From positions 1,777,040 to 1,841,039 of the forward strand of contig CM026430.1 in NCBI GenBank assembly GCA_014871385.1: DNA of 64,000 bases, written 5' to 3'. A program made the translations under genes and the position numbers. Positions 9,996 through 24,200 of the stretch are shown here, piece after piece. Each line of letters begins with the position of its first letter. Position 1 is the stretch's first letter. Below the pieces are notes generated by a model. That model was given only the letters and a program-made list of their open reading frames with translations. It was not told the DNA's origin and searched no databases. This DNA is from Ceratodon purpureus (taxonomy: Eukaryota > Streptophyta > Bryopsida > Pseudoditrichales > Ditrichaceae).

Positions 9996-12243
9996 TCTCA
10001 CACATGTGCTCCAATCTCAATTATGACCTGCAATCCCCTCATGTCCAAATGAGTTGTCAACACATGGCAATGGACATCATCAAGCCATCAGTTGTAATCT
10101 CGGCAGTTTACGAGTAAAAGACGTTAATAACCGATGGCATATAGTGCCCCAAAGCACCTCCCCGACTTTCGAAACCTACAACATTCAATTAGCATTTGAA
10201 AATCCCTCCATATCATTAATAAGATTGGCGTTCTTTAGAATCATTCTTCCAACTGCTATATCCTCTCTTTAAATCTTCAGTCATTTGAAATTAGATCTGA
10301 TAGCTTCAACTAAATGACATCAGGATAATTCTCAGGATGCTCAGCCCAGAGTGAGATTCGACACTTGCTCTCTCAGTGAATCTTTTTTTCAAAGATCCCA
10401 CTCCTCCAAACTGTATGATTCCTAAATAAATACGACGTTTTGAGAAAATTCTCAAATTTTAGGAAAAACGTCTTGGACTTGTCGCTAGATATGGAAAACT
10501 AAATTCTCGACTATGTTCAGTAGCTGAAATCTAGATAACACACTCCCCATCCCTTGTTCAGCCGGCTCAGTTGTGATTTCAATGTTTTTGTAAACTACGG
10601 GTATCCGATATCCACTCGTCTAGTCCATAACCCTAAAGGAGCATGAAATACGGATGCTCGAAATCACTGAATACGTGCCATGTTAACAGAAATAGGCTTC
10701 GCGAAGATTCCGAGACTCTCTGGTTAACACACACGGCCGGGCCTGTAACTACTTAGTTTTGCTTAAATAATTTGCCCTGAGCCCCCTGAATCCCGTTGAA
10801 ATTGAGATTTGTGGAAATGAAAAAAGTCTAATTCGAAATCAGCATTTACCGACAGTAGAGAAAACTCAGGAGAAAAACGTACCTAAGTCCCGATGTACCG
10901 TCGTTTCATCCGCACCCTGGCGCTCCTCCGACAAACTGCACTCTCCATCCTTACGAACTCGATCCACCGAGGAGTCTCCAACAATCAAAAGGAGAACTAG
11001 TTACACTCGAGTGTTCTCAGAATGTTCTCTCACTCCCAAAAACCTGCGCCGACTCACAGACTAGAGACTTCCGTCGCTTCAGCTCCGTGGCGAAAAACAT
11101 TCAAAGATTTAGGTTACGTCTTGGCGCGGAAGTTGTAAGAAATTTTCTTCCTACAATGATTCCAGAAAACCTGGAAACCAATGACCATCACCAGGAAATT
11201 CCCCAAACGAGACTAAATTAGAAAGTTGAGCTCCGACTACAGTACTCCGACATTATTGTTGTCGGTACGTAACTGACCATCCGGGATTCCCTCCTTCGAC
11301 ACAGGACAGAGCACTTTCAACATATCCCTCTTCTCCCTGAGTCAGTAGATTATGAGTTGAGATGATTCTAGATATTCCTTTCATCGTCAAAAAGCAGCCT
11401 CTGCAGCATGTGCTTTCACTTGCGCCAACATCATCCGATGATAAGCAACACACAGGTACTGATTCAACTAGGCATAAAGCTCAACATCTCTTGTAGTTAG
11501 TTGGTTCAATTGTCACTTTTTAATCGTACGAACTCTGTGAAGAGTAAAAAAATTGCACTGCAATTTTGCTCCAGACTAGATTCGAGCTTCTCTTAGTAGC
11601 CCATGTTTGTTACGAATGGAGAGCCTTCACTTGCACCCCTGCAAAGGAAAGCCTAAAGCCTGAACGTTAGATTGAAAAACACGATGTACAAGAGAAGGAC
11701 AAGAGCCTTAGATGGTAAGCCTGAACTCCAATAAGTGTCCAACAACCACCATGGAAAGATTGAAAATCTATTGAAGATGAAATAGGACGAGTTTTGGTAA
11801 ACGTGACAAAACTGGGAGCAATATTTATGAACCATCAGCGGACCTTGTGATTCAAATCCATCCCTTGTTTACAATAAGAACGTAGACACGACTTCGATGG
11901 ACTACTATAAAAGGCCTCCTAATTTGTTAAAACAAGGAAGCTCCTGACACTCGATGTGGTAGCAAACGCGATGTGTGACCAACTTCCAGCCTGACTTGAA
12001 GTCATTGATGGTGAGGGAAAGGACTATGCACAGTATCCAATAACAATGATGAATTTCAAGAGTAGTCTAAGTAACTGGCTTCCGAGAGTCGGACTTTCTA
12101 ATCAGAGTCCAAGAATTGGCTGTACAGTTGCTGAAAACATAACAATGTCGTAACAAGCACCAGCTTATAGTGCAGCTCGATGATGCCCACCATTTGAAGT
12201 TGAGGCCGAAAACCTAGGCTCCATGCAAATTGCACGTTACATG
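9996..12243. other. Intergenic: 5' region of the kinase and 3' region of the TMCO4-like gene
   Basis: The kinase promoter and a possible first non-coding exon should lie between about 10000 and 11100. The rest to 12243 is downstream of the TMCO4-like stop codon. Short open frames here (for example 11253-11453 on the minus strand) show no recognisable domain. I found no RNA gene or transposon ends. Confidence 0.4.
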
Positions 12244-15200
12244 TCAAAGCTGGGCTGACCCTTGAAGCTTGCGGTTATGATGCGGATAGAAGCTATCAAT
12301 ATCAAGGGCCTGTACAATATCACCAGCTTTCTCCAGATAAGAAGAATGACCTTTCACTATGTCCGTCACATCCACCTGCATTAAACAAATTTCATCAATA
12401 CAGGACACCAAATGACTGCTCAAGGGACCCCTCAAATCATAACAAACCAATCATGGGAAATGAAATTCCTATCAGAGAATTAGTTTAAGAAAGTGCGACA
12501 GATTGTTTAAAACATAAGGTGAATTTTCCAGAACTTGGGATCAAGTTGCTGTGAAGAAATTGCTACCATGATCACTAAACGAATGAAGTCCACATGACCA
12601 AATTTCAGCAGGAAAAAAATAAGAAATAAAAATCATGGCTGAATCCTTATCACATACATTTTCGATACCAGGCACATCTACCGCTTGAAGTCCTGCCAAT
12701 CCTTGTGAGAGAAAACTGCAAGGTTGTTACCACAACAATAGTAAGCATAACAGTAGAAAGGATCGTGCTACAATGTGCAAATGTAGAACGCTATTAGCTA
12801 CCTGCATGTAGAAAACCACTGCAGGACGACTACAGCTCGTTTAAATTGCAGCTAGTTCAAGATGGATGCATGGAAAACAAGATAAAACAAGGATTTGCTG
12901 ATGCCATGTCTTTGTTCTGGTGTCGACTTCAAGCCTAAATAGCAAACGCTTACACAAATACCTTAAGTCGTTGAAAATACTAGGCAACCCTACAATCCCT
13001 TTAAAAATCCAACATTTCTAAACTTGTATAATTTGCAACCAAATGCATTAATTATTAAAACAAAGAAAATGTGGCCACTCCAACAAAACCATGGTTTGCA
13101 GTATGTAAAAAAGGCCAGAAAACCCACTTCGCTCTGTACACCACGCCAAGCATCCAGTCGTTGGTAGAATAGCCATTTATGAACCGTCCTGCAACAACCT
13201 GTTACCACATCCAATTTGTGAGGAGAACTAACTACTAGTGCTTCCATTATTGTTGGCATCATCAGTAAAACGTAGAAATGTGCTGATGTTCTACATAACT
13301 TATTAATGCTTGAGAAAAGTGATGGAACGTAGCAGCTTGACAATTGTGCAGTGACAGATATGTAGTTGAGACATGGGCTGCATGCTACGAATAAGGACTA
13401 TCTAAGAAAGTTGTGATTCTAAGAACAGACAAAACCTCTATTTGGACACAAATCCTGAAAAGCTGAAAACTACTTGCAAAAACTGGGCACTCATTCAGAC
13501 TGATATAACATACCTGCCGCACTTTCTCCCACCGAGCTTTGTTGAGTATAAGAGGAGCTCCAAGTAGCACCACACGCTCAATAATTCCACCTATTGATTC
13601 GCAATCATGTTATGCATCATTGTAAGGATATTAAGACTGAAAATAATATTTCATAAAAAAAGTTATAATGTTGTACAAATTCCTATTCAATAACCTTTAA
13701 TTCGTCAAGACACATCTTACACAATCCACCTCAAGATGCAAGAAGTAGAATACCTTCATTTCCTTGTTTTACTAACTCTTCCAAGCATGAAAATATAACT
13801 CGAGCACCTAATGAAAATCCCATGAGAGTTACTGGTCTGCACAAAGAATATCACCCAAAATTATCTCATAGGATCACAGTGTCTAAATTTCTAATCAATA
13901 GTCACCAATATGAGAAGTCAACATATCCTATTGTTAGATGCACCAGTATAACGATCAAAGCAGCAAATGTACAAAGCACCAAGTCAATACACACCTGTTT
14001 CCCTGAGCACCTTTCAAAAGGGCTTTCGCCAATATTTTGCCAACCTTATCTGACCTACAAATTAGACAACCTTTGTCACTCGCCAAAACTGTGATACTTG
14101 GATTTACATGCTATATTAGAACAACTTTAATGAGATGATAAAATCTATTGGGTCGACTGGACAAGCGCCTCCTTAAGTGGACAAGGGTCAAACCTGTTAA
14201 TCGCAATCGTCCACTTGCTGTCAATGAAATCAGTGGCACTTAGCAAAGTGGCAGGCCATGCCAGTGCAGCGACGAGGCTGCCAAGGACAGTGTACATTGC
14301 TCCTCGTGACATAAGTTGCATCGCCACATCTAAATAAGCCACAAATTTGTGAGTATAAAAAGAACTAGTAACATAAAAAACATGCCAACCTAGACCAACG
14401 TGATCAACTATCGATTGGCTAGTCATTCTATTCCGACGCTTTGTTAAGAAAGGAGTATGACTAGGATTCACTAACAGATGTTCAGAACATCCACCTTGCA
14501 GATCGTACCTCTGTTAAGAAACACGTAAAAAGGACTCTTAAACATATTGCCACTCAAGCCGGATAATAATTGTTGCAAAATATGTTAGCCTTGGTTCAGA
14601 TTGCCAATCAAACGGTTTTCATAATCATAATTAGCGCTTTTAGGTTTCTGCACCGGACCCATTTCTACATGTAAGATACTTATTGACTAGCTCCTATCCA
14701 GAGATTAGTTAAAAAATACAATAGAACATCAGTGACTTCTTGCAGTTGATACTTTATGAGCAAAGTGGTACTCACTAGAGGTGAGCCAGTCTTGTATAGC
14801 TGTGCTTACTGCCAGAACATGTTCAGACTCCCAATGAAGGCAATACCTGTTGCACCTCCATCAATAAGATGCAGTCAGAAATCTACAAGAAAACAGGTTC
14901 TCAACACGAGCATTAATATACAGACTTTGTGCTATTCATATAAGTATAAGCAAATGTTAAAGCAAGAATACAGTTAGATATGGCAGAGAAGCAAAAGCAT
15001 CTCAGGGTTTGTATTACACACAATTGAAAGAAAAACAAGTATCTCTAGTAACAGAAGTTGCAAAGAATGAGAATGACCTCTCTAAGTCTGCGTCCGGTCC
15101 TTCCCATGGTTCAACAAAATCATGTGGATCGAAAGCAATACCAGAAACGAGGATCGCAACAGCCAGTCTCTATAAAACAAGATGCAAAGGATCATTCAAA

Positions 15201-18200
15201 GAGTAGGTTAATAGACAAATAGCGACATGATCTAGGCTTGACGATTATGAAGGTGAAATTATCCTGTTTGGTTTAAAACAAACAGCTACAAAGAAATACT
15301 CACTCCCTGTTGATGATTCTCTCCAATTGGCTCAAACTCAAATTCTTCAATCCCACCAGTTCTTCGGGCCATTTTGAAACCTGTCAGACCAGCTCCAGCG
15401 GCTGCAAAACCCGGAAACAAGTTATTTGGGATATCTACTCTGTCCTTCTCCGCATCTTTTAATATCCTATCAAGAGCAGTGTCAATCTACACTGCTAAAC
15501 AATCAATTCGTTGGTATAGATTGTATTATACTCTCCTTCACAGCATCTAAGAACAGAAAATTGGCCTGTTTTGGTGAGACGCTTATACAAGCATCCTTCA
15601 AGAAAAATGGCAAATAATTAATTAATAAATCTGGCAAATAATTGATAAGTGTGCAGTACCTCCAAAGGAAGCTGCCACGGCCACGGAACCCATGGTGGTA
15701 CCAGCCACAGCAGCAGCTGCTGCAAGTCCACCAAGTGCAGGTACTGCTGTTCCAACAGCAGCCATACCTGCTGCTATTGCTGGGGCTGCTAGCCCTGATG
15801 GAAAAAGGAACTACCTTTCAGTAAGTGCAGCATAACTGAAGCCGAATATAAAAACAAGATACTGCCCCAAAAAGATCTAGGAGTACTGTGCGTGCCAAAC
15901 ATGCAACAGTTACTACTGCGCTTTAGGAAATTAAATGGACATGCCGGGAGATAGAGGCACCAAAATTGGTAGACTTTAAAAGGTGGAAGATACACTAACG
16001 GCGGAAGATCAGGAGCACTGAAGAAAGGCTGTGCGTCAAACCATGATCACCCTCATATGATTAATAATGGTGACATGGTTGTAGCAACACGTAGTCCTTT
16101 TGAAGACTGAGGCATAACAAATACAAAAAATAATATACGAAGTCTGTCAAACTTACCTCCAGTTATAAACAAAAGTACTCCTCCAGTAGCCGCTGCCCCA
16201 CCAATTATACTTCCTCTTTTCAGTCTCTGCCACCTACTTTTTGCTACTTCCTCATCGTCGTTATGAGTTTGTTCTCTCTCCTTTTGAGAGGCCATGGCAA
16301 TGTGGGCCACCATTAGCTCCAAGTTTACCTGCAACCACTTCGTCAGTTAAATGTCGATAACTACTAAACGAAGTATTCTATGAAGTTCAGAAAAACATGC
16401 ATCAACAGGAAGTCAAACACATTGGCTATTGCGCCTCAAACACAAAGGAGTCCTTCAATGGAATTCGATTACTCTGATACATGAACTGATGCTGCGAAAC
16501 TATGGTTAGAAACAAAAAACTCCCACTAATATAGAGCATCTTCGACATATCCGGAAAATATTCCTGCTTATGAGAGCCTTAATATGTACCCTATACAGTT
16601 GCTAAGGTTAGCTATAAGCTTAACATCCTGTTTCTCATTATCCAACCAAAGCAGTTCTAAAAATAATTGAGAAGATGACAAATGACGCTAAAGATGAATG
16701 GAAGTGAGAAGAAAATGTACACACCACTTTGCTCCATTCGATGTTAAGCCAGAGAGCAAGTAAGCGTAGAGCCACACGTTGACGTGCATCATACCCATAC
16801 TTCGGTGCCTTCACTCCACTATCATTAGGAACATCCGAGATACACGCCATCAGCAACTCGTGCATCACTGCAATCTTCCGCTGCTTCGTCATAACCTCAG
16901 CTTCACTGAACCTGCTCTTGTACTCAGAGGACGTTCCTGCTTCTTCTGCTCTACTTTTCGAGGGATCTGATACAGAAAACCAAGCAGCACAGGGAGATGA
17001 TCAAGTACTTCTCCTTAAAATATTTGGGACAAATTCAGTGGAACATTCAAGTACCGGCAAAAGTATCCCACAAGAGGAGCAGGATAATTATAAGAGTTAA
17101 TACAATCCAACATCAATCCTCGAACAAGTCGACAAAAACTGTCAAATAGCCATCACTATCATACGCCTGATATTTCAATTAAATTTTAGGGAAGAAAAGA
17201 GAGATTAGCACATTCATTATAATTTAAAGGCAGTAGGGCTGAGACAGCCAAAGGACCTCCTATGAGACCAGGAAGGTAAAACTCGAATTCCTTTACCTCC
17301 ATGATGGGCATTGCCAGCATCTTCCATGGTCCGTCGAACTCCATTACTTGACGAAGAGTCACTTTCTTCTTCTGACAGCAATCTCAAATACTGTACATAA
17401 AATACGATAAAAGTTAACAACTTCTCCGTAGAAAATTACACTGCAATGAAGTTCTATGCTTGTCTGAACCAAAAAAAAGACTGGTAACGCGCAGAAAATG
17501 AAAGGTGAACAGCACATGTAGGACTAGCAGACCTAGAAAATAGAAATCAAAGAAAGGCAAAAACACTTACAGCTCCAATTTGATGCTTTCCATCAGGAGA
17601 CATAGACGTAATTTCGAGGCCAACCCATGCCTTTTCATCTATTCCTAAGAACCTGTCTCATCCAAGATGCAGTCAGATTCCAGAATCATCTGATTTTCAG
17701 CCAGGAGGCAGATGGGCCCCGTCTACTTTACATGAGTTCAAGAAATACGTGAATAAAATGAGGAACATGATTTGTAATGCCTCTGACACCTCTTCCTCCT
17801 CTTAATTCCTAAGACGATAGATTAATTCGACGAAAAACATGTGCCTCACTGACAATATGAGAGACCACTAAGATTCAAGACGTAGTGTAAGCCCAATGAC
17901 CCTTATGACATTATTTCCACTTCCTGTTGGAACACTACTGTAATGTAAAGATACAAGACTATAATGTACGCCAGTGTCTCCACACAGAAAACAGGTAAGA
18001 TCACAAAATATCAAATTCGACCACCGATAAGGAAAGTTCGAGGATTAATGAACCTGAAAATATGGCGCAACAACCCATGTTCTGGGGAGCACCATGAAGT
18101 CCATGGCTCGTCAAAGAAGGAAGTCCCAGACTGCTGATTATCGTTCGAATCCGTGTTGGATGCGAGTTCAAACGCAGTATGCTGCTGAACTTGAGCTTGA

Positions 18201-18262
18201 CTTAAGGCTAGAGCGAAAAGCCCGCCAGCTGCATACCGATGCACACCACTAAGATCCGCCAT
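12244..18262 (-). CDS. DUF726 / TMCO4-like membrane-associated alpha/beta hydrolase
   Basis: Family of TMCO4 (transmembrane and coiled-coil domain protein 4), predicted alpha/beta hydrolases of poorly known function. Sixteen exons: 18262-18054, 17652-17571, 17390-17297, 16966-16725, 16328-16157, 15794-15660, 15401-15304, 15169-15078, 14846-14776, 14329-14194, 14054-13995, 13836-13754, 13590-13514, 13198-13128, 12715-12658 and 12375-12244; 1812 nt, 603 aa. The N-terminus MADLSGVHRYAAGGLFALAL starts at the only good ATG. Residues about 245-310 form a Gly/Ala-rich hydrophobic segment, likely membrane-inserted. The nucleophile elbow is GFSLGAR with Ser472, flanked by DFIDSKWTIAINR upstream and by VVLLGAPL and GRFINGYSTNDW downstream, all typical of the family. 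The C-terminus is polar. The exon 14/15 junction (YRA|NFLSQG) is the least certain but keeps frame. Substrate is unknown. Confidence 0.9.
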
Positions 18263-19737
18263 TTCTGATCTTTCCAGCTGCCAACTTCTGAATCCCCCTT
18301 CAACGTTACAACATCTGTCAATACAACAGCCGTGTTCTGAACTTAGAAGCAAGCGAATAGAAAGCTCTGAACAGAAAAGTGTATGGCTTCCGCTGTAGAG
18401 GACAATACTCAAGTGAAGGTGCACTCGCAACAACTATCACCCGAGCTCTCTACTGGTAGAAAGGTCTCCTACAGCAGTTCTCAAATGCAACCGAAGCTGA
18501 ATCTTATGTTGGAGATCGTTATAAATGCAAAAAAAATCGGCTATACTGAAGTAAAGGAGAAATTTAAGAAGAATTCAATCTTAGAATACTCCCGCTTTAA
18601 AGTGCCATTTGTCATATCCTACTCAAGTGTGATAGTGTTTGCATTCTTGTCGACAATGCTTGCCAACTATCAAGGACTGCGCGTGTCTGGTATTTGTCAA
18701 TGTTTCCTCCAGAGCTAACTATTTAGCGGAGTAACACTTATTGCTCTCACAAAATATCCGGACTCTGCAAACCAATTCACTAAAAGATATTTGGAAAAAC
18801 CTCAACAACCTAATTTGAGAGCCTAGTACTTTGGGAAACAAGACAACAAGGCCAAGTTCCGATCGTATCCACCATCCCTTCACGACTACACAACAATCGC
18901 TAAAACTACACTAAACCCCAAACAACGGAACAATGCAACTCAAGAATGTAATCAATCAAACTTCAAAAACTCCAAAACTCTCACTAAACAAAGTGCCAAC
19001 AACTCACTCTACCCTTCCAGTAACGCCAAATCCGCGAAAACTCTCGCCGTGAAACGTCCGTCATCTCCTAGTCATCTCCTCGTTCCAGGAAATGAGGTCT
19101 CTCAGAACAAACACAAAACTAAAACGCGCTACTTCATCAACTCAATCACAACAGCCAGCCAAAGCCTCCAAACCTCTCGAAATTGAGCGATGGACGAGAC
19201 AATTAGCTCCAAAAACAAAACGCTGATTACAGCAACCAAGCGAACCAGTCAACTAACGAACGCCATTGCACCAAACCTTTTCAACTCCCTTAAGAATTCC
19301 ACGCACAAAACCTCGTCAACTTCCACATTGCGAAAAATCTCTCATCTCCTACTTCTTCCCGGACACACGAAACTCAAGCGCAGCACTACTTCCTCAACAC
19401 AATTGTACCAGACAGAGCCGCTAAACCACTCGAATTCCCGAGACAATTCAAGCTCGTCAACAAACGTACCAGCGCCATCACGATCGCAATCCGATCACCA
19501 TCACCACCTCCACCTCCACCATCGCCATCGCCACCACCATCGCTGCGACAAAAACTTTTCATCTGCGAGACGGATTTCGCAGCGGCTTCGCGGCACCAAA
19601 CCCCGACGACGGACGCGTGATGACTTCGGTGTCGTGCTGCACCTGCTGCGGATCCTTCCGCCTCACGGCACACGTTCCTCCGGACTCCCTTGCGAGCTCC
19701 GGCGTCATCCTGGCGTCAACCCTGGCTATGGCGATGA
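18263..19737. other. 5' region of the TMCO4-like gene
   Basis: Presumed 5' UTR and promoter of the minus-strand gene. The part around 19480-19560 is CAC/CCA-rich (caccaccatcgccatcgcc), giving low-complexity open frames on both strands. No separate gene is recognisable. Confidence 0.4.
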
Positions 19738-20275
19738 TGATCATGGTGTCCAACACTTAGCGCAATTTTCATGCCCAGCAGCTTCCGAGCTCGGATTTTG
19801 GCAAGCTTCGGACCATCTCGAGGTCGATACGCTGGACCGTTAGGGTGTTGAATACCGGCATTATTTTCTGATTTTGTAGATTCAAGGGTGCAAGTGTACG
19901 ATTCAAGAAGATGGTACCGGTTTTTGGTAGAGTGACGGGTTTTGATCATGGTGACTAACACTTAGCTCGGAATTCTGCAAAGGTCGTTACGCTGGACCGT
20001 TAGGGTTCCGATTACCGGCATTCTCTACTGTTTTTGTAGATTCGGTGGTGTTCATGTACGTCTCAAGGAGATGGAGTTGGTTTCTGATGGAGTGACGGGT
20101 TTGGACGTTGTGTGAAGAGACTTGTAAGCTCTGGTGGAAGGTGGGAACCCAAAGGCGTTACGGTGTGCATTACTAACATTAACTGTTGGTGTTGTAGATT
20201 TAGGGTTGATAATGTAGATATTCTGTACATGGTGTTGGTTTTGCAGTTCAGTGACAGGTTTCTATAGCGGCAGCC
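19738..20275. repeat. Diverged tandem repeat, about 160-200 bp unit, three copies
   Basis: Shared landmarks recur in order. 'gatcatggtg...aacacttagc' is at about 19738 and 19946. 'gctggaccgttaggg' is at 19831 and 19991. 'ttttgtagatt' followed by G/T-rich text is at about 19874, 20034 and 20193. 'gtgacgggttt' is at about 19932 and 20093, with 'gtgacaggttt' at 20251. The third copy is the most diverged. It lies upstream of the TMCO4-like gene; I see no coding potential. Confidence 0.7.
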
Positions 20276-21247
20276 TTGTGAGTTATGGTTTCAGCTCCAA
20301 TTTGCTCTATTCAAAGGACCCAAATTCAAGAATATTTTTTTTAAAACTCGGTACACACCTTCCACTGACTACGTAGCATTTAAAATACGAAATGTAAATA
20401 TCGTATACGCTGAACATGTAGGACACAAAATGTGCAGAACTCACATAACTTTGCAGGTATAATTCTGTTCAGCATTTGTAGAGGTAATTACAATATTATC
20501 GGTCCTTCATTGAAGAGTCAATATGCGTTGGCCCTCAATGATAAAGTACCCTCAGCCTGTGAATCTAGATTCTACATATCATTTACCTTCGCCCCTCTCC
20601 CAGTTCCCGACTTCCCATTTCGCCTAGATGCAAAACAACCAGCCCTCACATAACTACGGAGCCGATACAATGACTGTCCTTAATCTAGAACCAGTTGAGA
20701 AAACTGGACTCTGTTGCAGACTAGATGGAGGTTGCTTGGTTAGTGGCTATTGATACAAGTGGAAACAGAAAAAAGAGTGAAGATGACTCTCCTTGTTTCC
20801 TGGTTGTGAGCACCGGTCTAGAAGCTAGAGCAGAAGCCACCATGTGCTCCAGAGAAGAGATATGGTGTTGTTGACACGGTGAGGCTCTCCCGAGTTCTCT
20901 CTTGAAAGAGCTGCTTGGCGCTGAAGGTGGGATATAATGGAATGCTTAGAGCAGAGGCTGCCCGTCGACATAGCCCACAAACAGCAGCTGCATCGAATAT
21001 GGAAATATGGTAAAAATCCTTGATGTATGTGCTCAAGCCAGCAGGCAAAGACAAGGGCAGCTACAGGCTAGAGGAACTAGGACTTGGTAGGTTTCATTCT
21101 AGGACAAAAGATCGAGAGTGGAAGATACAATATTTACATGTAAGAGATTCAAAAATATTGTCAAGTAAGAGATTCAAACATAATTACATGAGAATTCTGC
21201 CTTGGGTATAAATTTCATACCAGGAAGATAAGTGAGACGGAGTAGGC
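20276..21247. other. Intergenic between TMCO4-like 5' side and MAP65 3' side
   Basis: About 970 bases that should hold the MAP65 3' UTR next to 21248. No exon, RNA gene or mobile element is supported by what I can read. Confidence 0.4.
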
Positions 21248-24200
21248 CTAGAACTGGATCCGAGGAGAAACAGGAGCCGATCCGCCACCACTGCTCGAGT
21301 TCTCTTTATCAATTGCGACGTAATTGGATGGGGCCGTAGGTCTTCCTCGTTCACGTTTCAGATCTTTACCGTTGGAAGCATGGGCCCGAGAATTCGTGCT
21401 TCCATTACGAGACAATTCTGGAGTTGCTGGGGGCTGCATAAGGGCACTGCCCAGTGACAGCCGCCTATTTGCTGGATGATTATTATGCCCATTTGGTCCA
21501 ATATTGCTCATCCGCGGGCCTCTTTCGCCTTTCTTAATGCTCAAGACCCCCTTGGCGGGACTGGGTTTAGACCCGAAGAGAGTCTCCTTTTCAGTCTGAA
21601 GCTGTTCCTGAACTTTTTTGTGGTCCTGGATAGAAACAATGACAAAGTTTTAGAGACATGAACGTCAACACCAATTTAGTCCCGTCAGAAACATATCTTC
21701 TTCGAGGAAATGCCAAGTACTTCAAATAAAATTGAGTAACTGTGTAGTGATATCCATGGTCATGAAAATCGCATTCGTTAACCATTTGACAGGAGCTGGG
21801 ATTTAACGAGAAGGATTTAGAATGAACATTACCCTTAGCCGTTTTTTTTCTTCTTCTTTCTCTTCCCTAAGATGCTTGTATTCATTCAGCATAGATAACA
21901 ACCGCACCTGCCGCCATTGACAAACGCAGTGAGATCCAGCGATGAATTCAGGGAGAGACAAGAAGTGCTCAGAATAGCACCAAATGATTCATAGCTTGAA
22001 AGGATTAGAAGATGTACCCCATCAAACATAAATGGAAGTCCTCGTTCGTCCTCCCAGGATTTAGTCCTTTGGGTCAGAGACTCCACCATTACTGTTAAAA
22101 GTCAAAACATCCCAGTTAACTTTTGAGAGAAGAACTTCGAGAGAACGCAAAATCATGCGCTCAGAATTATCTAACACATTCAAATCAATAGTAAGAGGTG
22201 TAAGACCATCAGGAACGAAGGGCAATACCTGGAAGTTTAGCAATAGCTGCACGTGCCTTCTCAGCACGTTTCAGGTTCAAGTGGGCACCTTTAGTGGCGA
22301 ATCTATTCTCATCCTGAAACAAGTAGGCAAAATCAACCCTCAGAGACGCAATGTAAACAACAAGTTCTAGTACTTCGAGCTTTAAATGCAATCTTTCAGC
22401 GCTGTAGGAATATAAATTTCAATAAATGAAGATTAACAACATACCTTGTTGTAGTCCTCAAGCCATCCCTCCTCTTCACAAGCTGACATCCACTTTTCCA
22501 TTAGAACCATGATGTCCTTCCTGCTGGCTACCTCTTCCTTCGCTTTCATGATAGCTTCTTCAAGGCTTGTGAGGAGTTCTGCTGGATCCACAATTCCTGC
22601 GTACAAAAATCTATATGTCAGTTTCATACTCATAAATGAGCATTATTGTGTGCACCTTCCGAACCGCGGACAGCGAGAACTTGGGCGTATCCGTAATCTG
22701 CAATGCTGTTCAGTACCTGCGTCTATCACAGCGACGAGCTTATCCGCGGATGTATTATCATCTGGTTCCAGGTGAGCACTTCTGCAGACTTCCTCCAGAT
22801 CCAGTCGTTTCTTCAGCACAAGTTCTTTCATTTTGCTCTTCTTAAGCACATCCAATCGTTCGACCTCAATCTGGGCCTGGTGCACAGGTAAAACCCAAGC
22901 TAATCTCTTAGATGGATCTACTGTAAGACTCCATAGCATTACCATTCGAAGCCAGTAATACTTTGTCCTGGTGTACTGCCTTCTTATTAAAAGTGAACGT
23001 CCAAAACACGTCAAGGACAGGAATTTCTTTCAGGATTAAACTGCAACTCAAGCTCTCCACTCTAGAATAACGCGAGACAGCAAAGTAAACTGCATCCAGT
23101 TACAAGTGATAACGCCCAAACCAACCTCTTCGATGGTTTCTACTGAAAGAGCACTCGGGCCGACAATGTCATCTTCGCTAGCAGTAATGAGACATGTAAT
23201 ATGCTGGAAAACCTGCTGCTCCTGACCAGGAGTACCCATCAAGGTCCACAGCTCTAACATTTTCGTCCCAATTTCCTTCACCTGCGAATTAGACCAGTTT
23301 ATCACGGGAAAGTAAGTATCTGTGGGGATGTTGACCCGTTGGGAAACCAAAGATTAACCTCAAGAACATTTTCCTCACAAAAACTAGATGATTCCCACTC
23401 CATCCGGTCTTTAATAGCAGATATGACGAGCTTGCCAAGTTGATTATCACCTTGATCACCCGTTTCTTCTTCTCAATTTGCAAGGAATGAATTGTATTGG
23501 CGAGGCCATCAAGAGTTTCATTGCTGATACTTTTGGGAAGTTCTCGCGAGTCATCCAAGCTTGGGTGAACTTGCGTCACAATATTGAAGAAGTCCATGCC
23601 CATAACTGAGCAGAGTTGATGCATTAAGCTCACATACTCGAGTACTCTGTGCAGACGCTCGCTCTGCCAAAACCACAGTAGAACATCTTTAAATAAGTAC
23701 ACACAAACAGCCCTTCCTCCATTTATTTTCACGACCAGCTTATTATGGAGATGACATCGTCTTGGGATCCACACACACACAGACCTCCACTATCAAAAGC
23801 CCCAATTGCTGGATAGAAGCTAGTGTCATTACCCACAACCAGTAAATTCTAACATAACACGAAACCTTTGTACGTAGCGATCATGAGAAATGTCGACATG
23901 AGAAACCACCTACCTTCTCTTTCTGAAGTGTTGCCAGCTGACCGTGATACTCGTCAAGCCGCCTGAGTGTCAGATCCTTCTCCTCAGGAACATATACATC
24001 TCCGTAATTCCCAGCAATTTCTTCACAAATCTTAGCAATCTCTGTCCTGACCTCCAGAAACTGCCTAGCCCGATCTTCTTTCCTTCGACGCAGTTCTTCC
24101 AATTGAGGCCCAATCGCCGCGACCTGTTCCTTCAGAGTGCCAGTACGCTTCTCCTGCGGTTGTCCAATGATCGCAACACTGTTAAACTCTGCGTCACTAT

